DNA from: Coprinopsis marcescibilis
Taxonomy: Eukaryota; Basidiomycota; Agaricomycetes; Agaricales; Psathyrellaceae
Assembly: GCA_004369085.1 (NCBI GenBank)
Contig: ML210198.1
Coordinates: 62,001-126,000 of the forward strand
Reading direction: 5' to 3'
Length of the DNA: 64,000 nucleotides
Below the pieces are notes generated by a model. The model did not search any database. It was not told the origin of the DNA and was given only the letters and a program-made list of their open reading frames with translations. Positions within the stretch are counted from its first letter, which is position 1; every line of letters starts with the position of its first letter. The position numbers and the translations under genes were made by a program. Shown here piece after piece: positions 24,988 through 36,690 of the stretch.

Positions 24988-27482
24988 GGCGAAAGAACGA
25001 AGCAGAGGGTAAAAGGGAAGGTCTTAGGCATTTTGACTGCTGGCCTGGCGTTTTTATTCAAAAATCCGGCACATCCAGATTCCACATGCTCACACCGACA
25101 AAAATGGAACGACATCATTCCGTTCTGCGACCCCAATTGACAACGATCGCCCGATGATTTGTCAATGACATGGCATCATTGCGCGAGAGAGCGGTCCATA
25201 GAGAGACATCGCATTGAAGGCCTGATAGCTTTTGTTTTAACTTCCAATCATAGCGCAATCATCACAGTCACTGTGCGCTCACTTGGTAATCGGTTTGCTG
25301 AAAGGGTCCATTCGGGCCTGCCAAGGTCATAATTTGGCCTGAACGACCTCCCGAATTTACGTAGGTACATACGTACTTTTGCGCGACGGACACGGAGTGT
25401 CCAGTCCGTCATGAGAAGTCCACATTCCGTATGACGGCTCCTGGAGACGACCGTTTCATTCTGACATGCGACAAAGGAAAATGCCCTTCGCCCCGATCAG
25501 CCCGTTCAGTGCAGTGTCTTCGAGGTCGGGTTCGAAACTCTGGCCCTTCCAGGATCAAGGTGACGTCGATGCATGTTCCCTCGCTGATTAAGAGCCTCTG
25601 ATTACTATCTGCTGGTTTTCGCATAGCATGTCAGTTGCAGAATTTTCACTAAACATTCCAACTCACCTGCATCCCCGACTGTGTTGGTCTCAATACTTGC
25701 ACCCTAGAGCCATACAAACGTATCCAATTCGGCGGCCAGAGGAAACATATGCTCTGATAGTTAGGGTTGGGCTACGGTCGACATAATGGGCAAATCGAAG
25801 AATGACATGATCAGATTCGTGGTCGGTGGAAGAAGACCAGGCACAGTCTTAGTTGGCGGATCAACGGGTCAATCCGGACCGTTTGCCCCTATTTCCTCTC
25901 TAATTTCGACCTCTATGGAAGCTTTGTCAAATCTACCAGTGTAGCTTTAGAAAGGAACGGGTCTGCTATGCGAGCATTGCGTAGCACTTCCGACAGTTAG
26001 ACATCTACTGTAAGAGACATGCACCCAAAAATCCCGCCTCTGCCACAACTTGACGAGCTGCACAGCAAGTAGACGTAAGCCGGACGTTGGAGGAGACAAA
26101 ATTATACCTCGCACCATTTGTAGCTCACTGTGTGGCTCCTCGGCGTTCAGAAAGACCACCCTGTTGCCGCCGTTCTTTAACAAGGCCATTAGGACATCGC
26201 TCAGTGGTTACTCCTTGTATACTAGACCCTATGTAACGCTACTGACCTTCCCTTTTCCGAGTAGCTCAGGGACAGCATATCATCTACAGATCTCCGTTAA
26301 AATCGCCTCCTGCGTCCCACCTAAGCTGGCTGACGAAGCTATGTTACTCCTTCGTTATCGGGCTTTGGCCAGGCCCGCCGGCCCCAGCAGGCAGCCTCTT
26401 GTTCAGGCTTGTTTCTCAGCAGAGGCGCATAGATCAGAAGGCAGAATTGGAGGGGATGTTTCGCTCTGGGACGTGGACCTTGGACAGGTGCAAGCTTTCA
26501 TACATTTGCGAAGGTGCTCGAGGAGAAGGCACCCTCGTCTATCCCCAGCAGGCACCGGCATTACGTGATCCAATGAAGTCTTAACATCATATTCCACGAC
26601 CAGGCTGCGAGACGAGTCCGCTCTTTTGGGCCCGCCTTACTCGAATGAAGATTTGCCCATCGTCATCGGCGCTCTATATCAGCTTCCAATGCAAGGTTCT
26701 CCGTCATTCATGCCTTCCACACTGGTCTTATCGAAACACCACTACCGTTTCTAGTATCTAGAAGTCGTATATGAAACAGAGTGACATGACCGAGTGGCCG
26801 ACAAGGAAGTCAAAATCACTGACTACTAAGCCGAGGTTCAAAGAGCGGTGGTGAGCCACTATCCAATCTTCAGATAGAGTATCGATTAACTAATGGTATT
26901 GTGCTCCCTGGAAAAAATGGAAAAATTTATGGCAAGCACATCGGGACACATCCAAATGATCACGTTTCGAACTGGAAGATGCTCCACCTAGAGTCGCAAG
27001 TGGCATTCTTCATTAGCCGTGCGGTAAGAACCTCCACTACTACAGGAACTTTACGACTAGATCTAAGAAGGGATCTGTGGTCTACGGGAATAGTAATATG
27101 CCCGTGTATGGATGAAAAGTAGAAATTCGTCAGCCCTTTGACAAGGCAAATAACCCACGTGCTAGCGAAATCCGACATACCAGTAAGCAGATAGTAAGGC
27201 AATTGCCAGGAGTTAGTATACACAGCATATACGAAGAGCAAAACAATATACAAAAATATAAACAACGGAGCCTAATATAACACAAATGACCACCCGATTG
27301 AAAGTAGACACGGAAATGAAAGCGAAGTTTGACCGTCAAGTCCGAAGAGCCTTGATAATCGCGGAACCCAACCACCAGAAAGGAGTACGATCGACAAAGA
27401 GGCGTATCAGGTCCTGGATTGGCCCACCACATTCAGAGCGAATTTTGTCCCAGGCCAGGCCACAAACTGGAAAGAGTTCCGT
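24988..27482. other. 2.5-kb region without a recognised gene
   Basis: Contains the promoter side of the GMC gene and the 3' side of the transcription factor. Several short open frames occur (for example 25947-26189 on minus, containing MALLKNGGNRVVFLNAEEP), which could be a decayed exon, but I do not recognise the family and found no consistent spliced model. No inverted repeats or RNA genes were convincing. Confidence 0.4.
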
Positions 27483-29470
27483 TCAGGCCAGCCGAGAGTC
27501 CATTTGATAATTGTGAGTTACAGTGTCAGTTAGTCCTGGAGATCCCTCTTCGCCGCCGTGCGGATCTTGCCCAGAGAATGACCGCTGAGAGTGTGCAACT
27601 TCAATTGGCCCCACGCTGATGGCATTACTTTCGGAGTCGCTCCTGCAGTGGAGTTGGCCTGGCACTTGCCCATACATTTCACCAGGGTGAAAGCCCCTGT
27701 TGACCTCTGAGCTTGGGACCCGTGTCGTGGGGCCCGAGCTGCCGGCCACATAAGCTGGGTTGAGTTCCACCCACGTGGGAGTAAGATTTGGTGTAGGGTT
27801 TTGGGCCATAGTAAGAGTATGATTGTCTGCGTGTGGTTGCTGAAGAGCTTCGAACTCCATGTGTACGTACTCTTGGGAAGGAGCCTGTGCGTTGAGATTG
27901 TGGGGAATAGGACTGGCAACTGGGTCGTCGTAGTCGGAACTCGGTTCAGATGCACCGAGATGTGTGATTGGTACTTCATATCTGTCAAAACGAAATGAAT
28001 GTGAATTCTTGAATCAGAATCAGCGATCTCGAGCATTCTCAGACTTACCTTGAATACATCCCTCGCCTTTGAGCAAAATGTTCTTGTTGATACCCTAACG
28101 GTGCCCCAGATGCACTAACGTGGACCACATCACTCTGTCCAGGCTCATCTAGCCTTCCCATGTCCACGGAGGTAGTTTGATACGACATATTGGCGTCCGA
28201 CACGGAAGGCAGGTGAACCTGAGTCAACGCAAATCTCTGGTACTGAGAAATCGAGGTCGATTCTTGGCCATGACGATGGGGTCCTCCGCCGGATATTGAT
28301 TGGTACATAGTCCTCGGCGATATAGATACTTGGTGGTAAACCTGATCGCCGCGAAATCCAGGAGGTTGAACATCGTCCATAAGCTGAGGCACCTGAATCC
28401 GAAAGTTACTCGAAGATGTTTCGAGTTGCAGGTTTGGTGGGCGAGGTCGGTTAGGGCGATGCTGGTCCAACGAAAGCGAGTTCCGTCTCTGATGAGGTGC
28501 GATCGTAAAGAGCGAGCTCTCCCCAAAGGGGCCGGCCCCTTGGACTTCAGCGGTGGAGCAAGGGGAGGAAACGACACTTTGATGCTCTCTTGGGTTTCCA
28601 CCGCCAAATGCATGTGTAGTAGAAATACGGCCCCTAAGATCGGAGGCAGGTTCCTCGGCAGGGGTTACGGCCTTGACTTTTGGTTTGTTCGGTCCTCGAA
28701 CCCTCCCTTCCTTCGCGTACACGCAGACCAAGCCTCTATTTATACATCGTTTACACGACGGGTGCTCACCGCTGCACTGGAGGTGGATGGGCAGTCAGTC
28801 AACGTAACCTTGGTCGACGTTAATGAAAGCCTACCTTTGCCTTTCTGGAGCGACATTTTTCGCATGCTTGAGCTGTGCGGAGACGGGGATGATCTGGGGT
28901 GCGATAGAATACCCCTGTGGCGGGATCCAGTGAGCCAGCCAGAGAACGAGGGTTGTGCGTCAACCCGCCATGGTGGAATAAAGTTGGAGGAGACAATAGA
29001 GGGGCGGGGTACGGCGAGGAACTCGGAAATGAATCATACGAAACTGAAAGTCCTGTTGTTGGAGCAGGGTCGAGTCCGAGCCTGAGACCTGGGTCGTGCG
29101 GTGGCCAGCTCTGGGTACAGTCACGGTGTTGGTGCTGACGCAGAGAAGGAACCGAAGGATAAGGATAATGGACTTGGTGTATATCCTGGTCGATTTGTGA
29201 CGGTGGAGCTGGATATAGTTCACGTTGTTGATGAAGCGGCGGCATGTAATTAGGGAAGCCCCCTAAATTTGTATTCCTGCCAATGCCCGCCGAGTTCTGG
29301 CGTGCAAGATGCGGAAGGCCATGGACGTTTGACGGTGAAGAAACGGATTCGGAACGATAATGGGCGGAAGAAGTCATCTTGTCCTGGCCTGCGGGCGGAG
29401 AGTATTGGAGGTGAAATTGTCTGAGTTGCATGTCTTCCTGATAGGCAGAGGGAGGATTTCTATAGTCCAT
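27483..29470 (-). CDS. Zn2Cys6 (Gal4-type) fungal transcription factor
   Basis: A sequence-specific DNA-binding regulator of about 600 residues in three exons. The start ATG (29470-29468) gives MDYRNPPSAY. The first exon is proline/serine/glutamine-rich and ends ACEKCRSRKAK; a short intron (near 28800-28850) joins this to CSGEHPSCKRCINRGLVC, giving the exact pattern C-x2-C-x6-C-x6-C-x2-C-x6-C. A basic linker (GRVRGPNKPKVK) follows. The second exon is disordered and ends RGMYSR; the third starts YEVPITHLG and ends QMDSRLA. There is no visible fungal_trans domain, so the protein has a central zinc cluster within long low-complexity arms, which is common in basidiomycetes. Its neighbours (GMC oxidoreductase, CE15 genes) suggest but do not show a role in plant-polymer breakdown. 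Confidence 0.88.
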
Positions 29471-32400
29471 GCAACACAGAGAGACGAGTCGGGCGACCAG
29501 AAGAAGAGAATTATATCTGCCACGAATTCCTTTTTATGAAGATTGAATAGAATTTAGGGCAGTGAATTCAAGCGTGGTGGTTATGCTTTGGCAGCGGTCT
29601 GATGTAAGGTGTATGTTCAAGCTACCCCGCCGAACGTCCGGGCAGCACACCGATCCTATGCAAAGATCGAAGTCTGTTTCCCAGAACAGAACACCCTGAA
29701 CGAAGCCAAAATATTGGCACAAAGCATTCGCCGTTACAGCTTGCTCGATGAACTTCCTGTGAGGTAAAAGGCCAGGCACATCCCGGAAAAACCTTGTGTC
29801 GATCTGTACACCGATATACTCGAGATACTGTCCTGAGTTTTCGTTTGTCTTGATCCGTACGCCACCAGAATTTCCATACATCCAGAGTGGGAGTGAAGGT
29901 TTACTTCACAGGAAAGAGGAACCATAGAGTAGTAGATGCAGGAAGACTCGTTAAAATCATGATTCTTCTGGTCGCCGGCGCGGTATACGGCCCTGGCGCT
30001 CGGCCATGATCCATTCCCTCGGCAGCAAGGCAATTTGAATCTCCGCGGCATGCTCTTTGGGCTCTTCACAGAAGCTTCGATTTAAACGATTGAATGCAGC
30101 CAAGGGTGTTCTTTCAGTGTAAAGCTCCCCTTTTTGTACTTAGAAATGTATTTGAGACCGGATAATGGTCAAGCTCCAATCCGGCCGCATGCTGAGACCG
30201 GCCTATGCCGACAGCATCGATATATCAGGCCCTCAACGCCATCCGCGAACAGTGGCCATTTATCGATGACTACTTGACTTACTTGCCCCTTCTGAACTCT
30301 AATATAATCAGAGGTACCGAAGTCTCCGGTCACTCAGCCTGGATTCTTGCCCTCCTATCACAATTGCAGTTTATACGGTCTTACCTGCGAATCAAGGTCG
30401 CCTCAGCGTCCGAGATGTTTTGCAGTCACAACCTCTGCAAGAGCGACTTTCTGTATTCACTCCAAAGGAAGCTCTCAAGTAGAGCTATATCAGGGTTTAT
30501 TAGCCGGTGTCCGGTAATACAGAGCTTACTTTTGGTAACTCTGAAAGAGCGATAAGGTTGGCTTTGGTAGTCACAGTCTCAAGACGTAGGCAAACGATAT
30601 ACATGCAGCCGGCATGTGATCTCAGAGCTGAGGCTCAGATCTGAATTTCTCTCCGTCCTTTGGTTTGAATACGGGAATTCCAACATTTACTCTCCCTCCA
30701 TGGTTCGCGGTCAGGAGAATCTTTTTTAGAATTTCACCTTTCATTTAAGCGCCGATTCAGGTCACAGAGCCCGTTAAAGTCACTCGACCGAGAAATGAGG
30801 CATAAACGGCGTTGCACAGGCTCGGTGGGTCGGCCTTTCCAAACTTGTTGCATTCCAGATGTATTGGAATGCGACAGCGGAACTCCAATTGGATGTCCGC
30901 TGCGCCACTACATGAGACCATGCGAGTCGCTGAGCCCATCGATTGAGAAGGCCGTTATAGTGCATTAAGGGAAGTTTTGATTAACACAACCTTTTTGAAC
31001 GTGTGGTAACCGGTGTCCGCGGTTGCTGACCGCGATCTAGCGCCTTCGAGACCAATGTGAGGTAGTATGTCGTACATCGCGTGCCAGACTCTAACTGGCC
31101 AAGTGTACCCCTTCATTCGCCACAACGCAATAGATTAGTGATATGTATCTGCCAGTTCGTTTGCGTTTACATGAAGCGTACCCTCAAATTGAAGGGGAAC
31201 GCCCACATGATTCAGAACCGTCCTCTGCCTGCATCCTCCTCGATTCCTCGGCGGTCGAACAAGCTATTTCGCACGCCGCAGATGCCGCCGGGAGCTTCGC
31301 CCACATGTCTCTTGTATTCACGTCAGATCGCGAAGTTCTCGCCTTCCTGGGATAATTAGACTTGGCCTACCACATTCTCTTTCCATTTGACTTGCCATTC
31401 TCCTTATATTTCTCCATGCTGTCGTGCTATTCCCCGAATGGCAATTTTACCCATACGAGATCGACGTTACGAGATGCCATCCTATCTGGTTCCAATCGGT
31501 TCACATTTTTTTCAGAATCCACCAACCTCCGTTCCAATCTCGCCCTTGATTTTCGAGCTACGCCGTGGCCGAGTAACCAGATTTATAAATTGCTTTGTCG
31601 CCAGATTCTCGAACTCAAATTATCGGAATTCGAGATTCGGTGTTAGGAATCTCTATTCGAAGGTTAATGCTGGTCCGTCTCGAGTTCGAGCGCGTATCGT
31701 TCGTTCAAGTCATGAATATTGAATGGCTAACCTCGAAGGACTGTGTTGTACAGGTCTGAGTCGACAAGGGGGGCTCTTTTCCGTCAGAGGTTCGTTTTCG
31801 GCTACCATTCAGTTGCCTTTTATTTTGGGGATAACGTAAGTAGTTCGGGGTCAGTACAGTTGCAGGACCTCTGAGAGATTCACTTCAGGCGTGGGATCTG
31901 AAGGTTAGTGCTGCAGTCTTCATTCCGAGGAGATTTGTCTGCTACTGACCCTAGGGTTTCTGGGCTTTGGTGCACTAGTGGTAGGACTGCAGGAAGATGT
32001 GTTAGCCTCGTTTAACAGCCACTTCCCATCATTCAAATTTGAAAGAACAAAGGCTTTCACAACCACCAATCCGAATCTTCCCAAAAAGATTTGGCCGTTT
32101 GGAATCTAAAAGGTTATTACATACCTTTGGGCGTTTCGAGCAGCATGTACGTATGGGCACCGTTGATACCAACGTCCGAAGGACACATAACGTGGTCAGA
32201 AAAAGAGTTGGAAGAGGCGCACGCGAAAGCAACCGCCCGGGCCGGATTTATAACAAACCAACACACCCACTTTCGGGTCTCGACCAGTGGCAGTGATGGA
32301 CTTGACTCCTAGCCTCTCCTAGCTTGTCAATTTCGCCAACTGGAAGACTCATAACCCCTCAACTTTGCCTCAAACTACATCATATTCTTTACACTCCTTT

Positions 32401-33044
32401 CGCAAGTCTGCGTTCGGACGTTTTTTCATCGGTTAAGCTCTGGATCCAGAGAAGGGCAGAACAACCTTTGCATTTCCCAGATTGTAGTTAATTCCAGGAT
32501 CGGGCGCTTCAAATGTTCATCCAACTCATGGAGAGGACGGACTTGATTTTGAGTTGTCGACGGGGTAGACCACCGATAACACCTGTATTGAGCATTCACC
32601 GTAAAGCCATCGATGTCAGCAACTAATCACTCAACTTCAATCATGGCGGTAACTTGCAGTCCTCGCCCCCCAGCCTCGCGCTTTTTTGCCGTAAATTTTG
32701 CGTCAAGCGGCATTCCAGAGAACAATGATTGGGTCACGCTCAAGCTCGCAACTTGTACAGACCTCCCAGTGCTACTTGGGCCACGGCCCGTCGTTTTGGA
32801 TGCGGGCCTTTGCAGTGGAACCGCCGGGAGACTTGTTTGCGACGCGACTTGTCTTCTTGTCCTGCGTGGGGAAAAGTGACTACTTCTTGATCTTTTGCGA
32901 TTTCCTTTCTCCATTGATTGTGGGGTCCGATCGCTTCTCGAACTTCTGTGCAGTATCCGAATTCCAACCGGTTTTGATTGTAATTCAAAGTTCAAAAGTG
33001 TGTCGGAAAAATGGCTGTCCCCCAGTTTGCATTAAACCGAAGAA
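29471..33044. other. 3.6-kb gene-poor region
   Basis: No recognised gene. Around 31380-32310 on + there are pieces with intron-like signals: LPFILGIT is followed by GTAAGT...TTGCAG, then a second GTTAGT...CCTAG, giving GFLGFGALVVGLQEDVLASFN, and a shifted frame with YYIPLGVSSSMYVWAPLIPTSE just after. They may be remains of a lineage-specific gene, but the frames do not join cleanly. The rest (29500-31000) shows only short open frames. No terminal repeats were found. Confidence 0.35.
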
Positions 33045-33827
33045 ATGGCACCTCGTCTACCGCCACCGTCGCTTATAACTGAGCCAAGTCTCAGCAGTGA
33101 ATCTCATTCACACAGTAGGGAGCATAAGCGGCCCGTTTCCCTAGCAAGAACTCAGTCGGGCGCTCTTGATCAGGAGGTTTCGCGGGGATACGCCTACTTA
33201 CCCGCTGACGTCCCGGTTGTTCCAGACTTCCAGTTCCATCACGCTTGGACGACGTCATTTGTTAGATCCCGATGAGCAACGCAATGTTCGACTCTGCAGG
33301 GTTTTCTGGCCCTACCCCGCTGTCCTGTTCGTTTCGACCGCCAACTTGCCGTAGTTTCCACCCAATCCTTCTTGGGGATCCCACTTTCGATTTTGTCAAA
33401 GAAACTCAGCATTGCTGTACACATGGTACGTGTATTCTTCCGTCGGCTACCTTTGAATTTTGATTCACTTGTCTCGCTGCGAACCTAGGATTCGAGCATC
33501 ATCCATGTTCGAGCTCCACTGCCCCACGATCGGCGTTGCTAACGCTCCAGACGCTTCGCGACGATTTTGGTCAGATAAATTTAGCGGATATTCACATCCC
33601 GGAAATTCTCGACACTTCCTTCGTGTCATGCTCACTTCCATTATGCTACCTTGTGACAGCCATTGGTTCAATCGCATTCGGCCAGGGTCTTCCCTGGTCA
33701 AGTGAGAGAAAGGTAATGCCTGTTGTCCTGATATTCTCTCAACGTCGGATTAACACTCTTACCTCGTGGCCAGGTCGTACAATTTCTCCATACATTTCCA
33801 CTCCTTCGCGACACGTTTTGTGGATGA
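33045..33827 (+). CDS. possible small uncharacterised spliced gene
   Basis: A tentative model in which four introns, all in phase 0, link exons into about 190 residues. Exon 1 starts MAPRLPPPSLITEPSLS and ends HHAWTTSF. GTTAGA...CTGCAG leads to GFLALPRCPVRFDRQ...IAVHM. GTACGT...CCTAG leads to DSSIIH. An intron ending GCTAACGCTCCAG (good branch point) leads to TLRDDFGQINLADIHIPEIL...SSERK. GTAATG...GGCCAG leads to VVQFLHTFPLLRDTFCG and a stop at 33825-33827. The gene ends 120 nt before the next start codon. No domain was recognised. Consistent phase and a good branch point support it; short length and no homology argue against it. Confidence 0.35.
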
Positions 33828-33887
33828 GAACCACACCTGGTTGTTCTATTTTGGTCACGAGCTCGGCGTACAGTCCTTCGCAAATGC

Positions 33888-33894
33888 TATAAAT
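33888..33894 (+). promoter_or_regulatory. TATA box of the third CE15 gene
   Basis: TATAAAT lies 60 nt upstream of the start codon at 33948. Its sequence and spacing are typical of a strongly expressed, inducible fungal gene. Confidence 0.6.
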
Positions 33895-33947
33895 TGGAAG
33901 CAACTTGGAAACAAAGCAGGTGGCAACTCGCTTCAGACTAGGCAGAC

Positions 33948-35117
33948 ATGACTTCGCTGAAATCTCTCCTGGCTCTTGTAACACTCTCGGTCACTGTGTT
34001 GGCCCAGACATGCGCTCCCCTACCGGCCACTATTACCCTCAGAGCCAACAGTCGTCTTCCCGACCCGTTCACAACCTATGGCGGCCAAAAAGTGACAACC
34101 GCGGCCGACTGGACTTGCAGGCGCAACGAAATTAGCGAATTGTTCCAACGTTTGGAGGTCGGAACTCTTCCTCCCAAACCCTCTTCTGTAACTGGGACCG
34201 TCTCAGGAAACAGTATCACAGTCAACGTCAACAACGGCGGTACCGGCATTTCCTTCACCGCTTCCATTCGGTACCCCACGGGTAATGGCCCCTTCCCCGC
34301 CATCATTGCTCTGGGAGGTGCCAGTATTCCTATCCCCAGCAACGTCGCCGTGATCACCTATAACAACGACGACATCGCTCAACAAGCGAATACCGGTAGT
34401 CGTGGTCGTGGCAAGTTCTACACCCTCTACGGCCAAGGTCACTCCGCATCTGCCATGACAGCCTGGGTTTGGGGTGTTAGCCGCCTCATCGATGTCCTCG
34501 AGGCCAACACTGGCCATCGCATCGATACCAAGAGGCTCGGTGTCACTGGTTGCTCGCGGAATGGAAAGGGAGCCATCATGATCGGTGCCTTCGAGCCCCG
34601 TATTGCCCTTACCATTCCCCAGGAATCTGGTTCGGGTGGTGCTGCTTGCTGGCGCCTGTCTGACGATATGTCCAGGCGGGGCATTGAAGTCCAGACTGCT
34701 CGTCAAATCGTCACCGAGAACGTCTGGTTCTCGCCCCTCTTCAACCAATACGTTAACCGTGTCCCCGACCTTCCTCTCGACCACCACTTCCTCGCCGGTC
34801 TCGTTGCTCCCCGCGGCCTCCTCGTCATCGAGCATTCCGGCATCAACTGGTTGGGCCCATTCTCCACCTACGGATGCATGGTGACTGGTCGCAAAGTTTA
34901 CCAAGCTTTGGGCGTCCCTAATAACATGGGAATCTCATCCGTCGGTGGTCACGGCCATTGTCAATTCCCTTCAAGTCAAAACACCGAGCTTACGGCGTTT
35001 ATCAACAAATTCTTGCTTAATAACACGAGCGCCAATACCAACGTCCAGCGAAGTGATGTCAATCTTAACTACAACGAGGCTAGCTGGGTCGACTGGACTG
35101 TCCCCAACCTGGCATGA
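33948..35117 (+). CDS. secreted CE15 glucuronoyl esterase, canonical
   Basis: A single-exon, 389-residue 4-O-methyl-glucuronoyl methylesterase. The signal peptide is about residues 1-19 (SLLALVTLSVTVLAQ). The catalytic residues are intact: Ser203 and pocket Lys207 in GCSRNGKGA, Glu226 in IPQESGSGG, His337 in GGHGHCQF. The cysteines typical of the family (near TCAPLP, DWTCRR, GCSRN, AACWR, TYGCM, GHCQF) are present. It has no carbohydrate-binding module. The enzyme is expected to cut ester links between lignin alcohols and glucuronoxylan outside the cell. Its catalytic core is nearly the same as that of the CBM1-bearing gene at 36691, including a 77-nt identical run. Highly regular, C-ending codons suggest strong expression. 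Confidence 0.95.
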   Translation: MTSLKSLLALVTLSVTVLAQTCAPLPATITLRANSRLPDPFTTYGGQKVTTAADWTCRRNEISELFQRLEVGTLPPKPSSVTGTVSGNSITVNVNNGGTGISFTASIRYPTGNGPFPAIIALGGASIPIPSNVAVITYNNDDIAQQANTGSRGRGKFYTLYGQGHSASAMTAWVWGVSRLIDVLEANTGHRIDTKRLGVTGCSRNGKGAIMIGAFEPRIALTIPQESGSGGAACWRLSDDMSRRGIEVQTARQIVTENVWFSPLFNQYVNRVPDLPLDHHFLAGLVAPRGLLVIEHSGINWLGPFSTYGCMVTGRKVYQALGVPNNMGISSVGGHGHCQFPSSQNTELTAFINKFLLNNTSANTNVQRSDVNLNYNEASWVDWTVPNLA

Positions 35118-36604
35118 GCGACGTGTAGGCGGTCACCGTCCTGGCAGTGTACCAGTCGGTAGCGCTATAATGTGATCCGCCGAAACGTTTTCATTCGTAG
35201 CAGATGTAGCCAGCGTAAACACATTCTAAGCAATAAAACTGCGATTGACTTTGAACCAATCATTCTCGAGGTTCCAAAGTATACATAGAACGTCTCGTCT
35301 TCCGTCTACGATTCCTCAAATTCTCATTTCTTAATTCCCTTTCCAATGCGCAGTGGTCAATGACTTGTAAATTCGGTCGTGTAAGTCGGGAAACTTGGAG
35401 CCTGGAGGGTTGTTTGCCTTCTTCACTTGCTGGCCTGTATATGATCCAAAATTATTCCTTTGTTATGATGGCTGGGATTGGCCAAGTCCCATGACTGTTA
35501 TTCAAGTGGCCGCCGAGGCATTTATTCAGCGAATTCAACAGATCAGAGAACTTTGACGCCAAGTCAGAAAGTCCCCAACAGGTCCCAACGGAAAAACCCC
35601 CTCGGAATCTGTAAACGCTCCGAGAGCCTCGTGAACTGAGCGCGCAAATCTTTGAATGGCAATCTTCGCATCCAACCTCGTGAGTTGATCCGCGAGAACT
35701 TTAAGCCACGCGAGAGAGAGGAGTGACCTGATATATATATACCGTTTTTTAGCGTTAGAGCATGCTTTCTACCTGTGGAGCTCTGAGGAGGCTCAAAGTC
35801 TACTGTACAAGACGGTGTGAGTGTTCTTTCGATCCCAGACGACCAAAAACCCGAAATCTCGCCCTTTACGCTGTTGAAGAAGCCAGGGACATCGGGACAA
35901 CCGGCACCATCTGCCCGCCGGGACGTAGTTGATCCGGCTGTTGTTGTTGGTCCGTCCGAAGGGTTTTGGAGCCAGCACTGGTCGCCAGCAGGACATGTGC
36001 GCCAACCCTCAAGCAACAACTTATGTGCCATGTCCGATAACATTTCACTGCCAACATGACTTAGGATTTCCTACTTTGCTGGGAGTTATAGTATACAAAG
36101 CAATTGGCGCAGCCATATCTACGAAGACTGGATTTTCGGAATAATCCCTGGTCAGCAGAGCATCTTTGGAGCATCTGGTCGTGTAGCTTTGAACGACAAC
36201 TCTTCCTTGGCAACTTCTATTGACTTAGTTTTCTGCCTATTGAAGCATCCAGGATCTGGCCGGTCTTAAAGCTTTCAACTTTTATTGGCGGTCGCAGATA
36301 GCCTGGTCCCCTGTATTCTAATCTAACGAAACAGTGCTTCTTTCTCCATTCTGAGTACTTACTCCTTCTTTCAGGCTCTTCTCGAGGATAGTCGGTTAAA
36401 CCATCTCTCCCTTCCTTCCCCACAGCCAATACCGGTTTTAACGATGGGTGAAGAACGTCGGATTAAATGGTCCTTCTGAGCTCCCACCCGTCATCGTCAT
36501 GGGATGATCTCTTCGTTCCGTGGGGTTGTGCGGGGACCTACGGTTTAATCTTCCGTTAAAGATCCATGTCCACGCGGCTTTGATGGGGAATCTGGACGCA
36601 TGTC
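35118..36604. other. spacer between CE15 genes, with an unassigned minus-strand open frame
   Basis: Holds the 3' end of one CE15 gene and the promoter of the next. A 159-codon open frame on minus (35564-36043) contains EGWRTCPAGDQCWLQNPSDG and VPGFFNSVKGEISGFW; this could be part of a small cysteine-containing secreted protein or a gene relic, but it has no signal peptide in this frame and no family I recognise. Confidence 0.35.
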
Positions 36605-36610
36605 TATAAA
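36605..36610 (+). promoter_or_regulatory. TATA box of the CBM1-CE15 gene
   Basis: TATAAA (context GTCTATAAAAGC) lies 86 nt upstream of the start codon at 36691, a normal spacing for a fungal core promoter. Confidence 0.6.
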
Positions 36611-36690
36611 AGCTGGCGTTCAATTGGAAGAGTTTGTCTGAAATCATCAAAGGTCTCTAGGTCCACCTTTCGAGTACCTAACATTCGTCG

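Noticed and set aside
26788..26860. tRNA-like sequence (GACCGAGTGGCCG... with GAGGTTCAAAG)
   Set aside because: A 5-bp anticodon-like stem with a 7-nt loop exists, but U33 is missing, the B box is imperfect and the acceptor and T stems do not pair.
34203..34904. A 233-codon minus-strand open frame over the third CE15 gene (and a similar one at 37668-38258)
   Set aside because: Both are shadows produced by the strong codon bias of the CE15 genes and mirror each other because the genes are paralogues.
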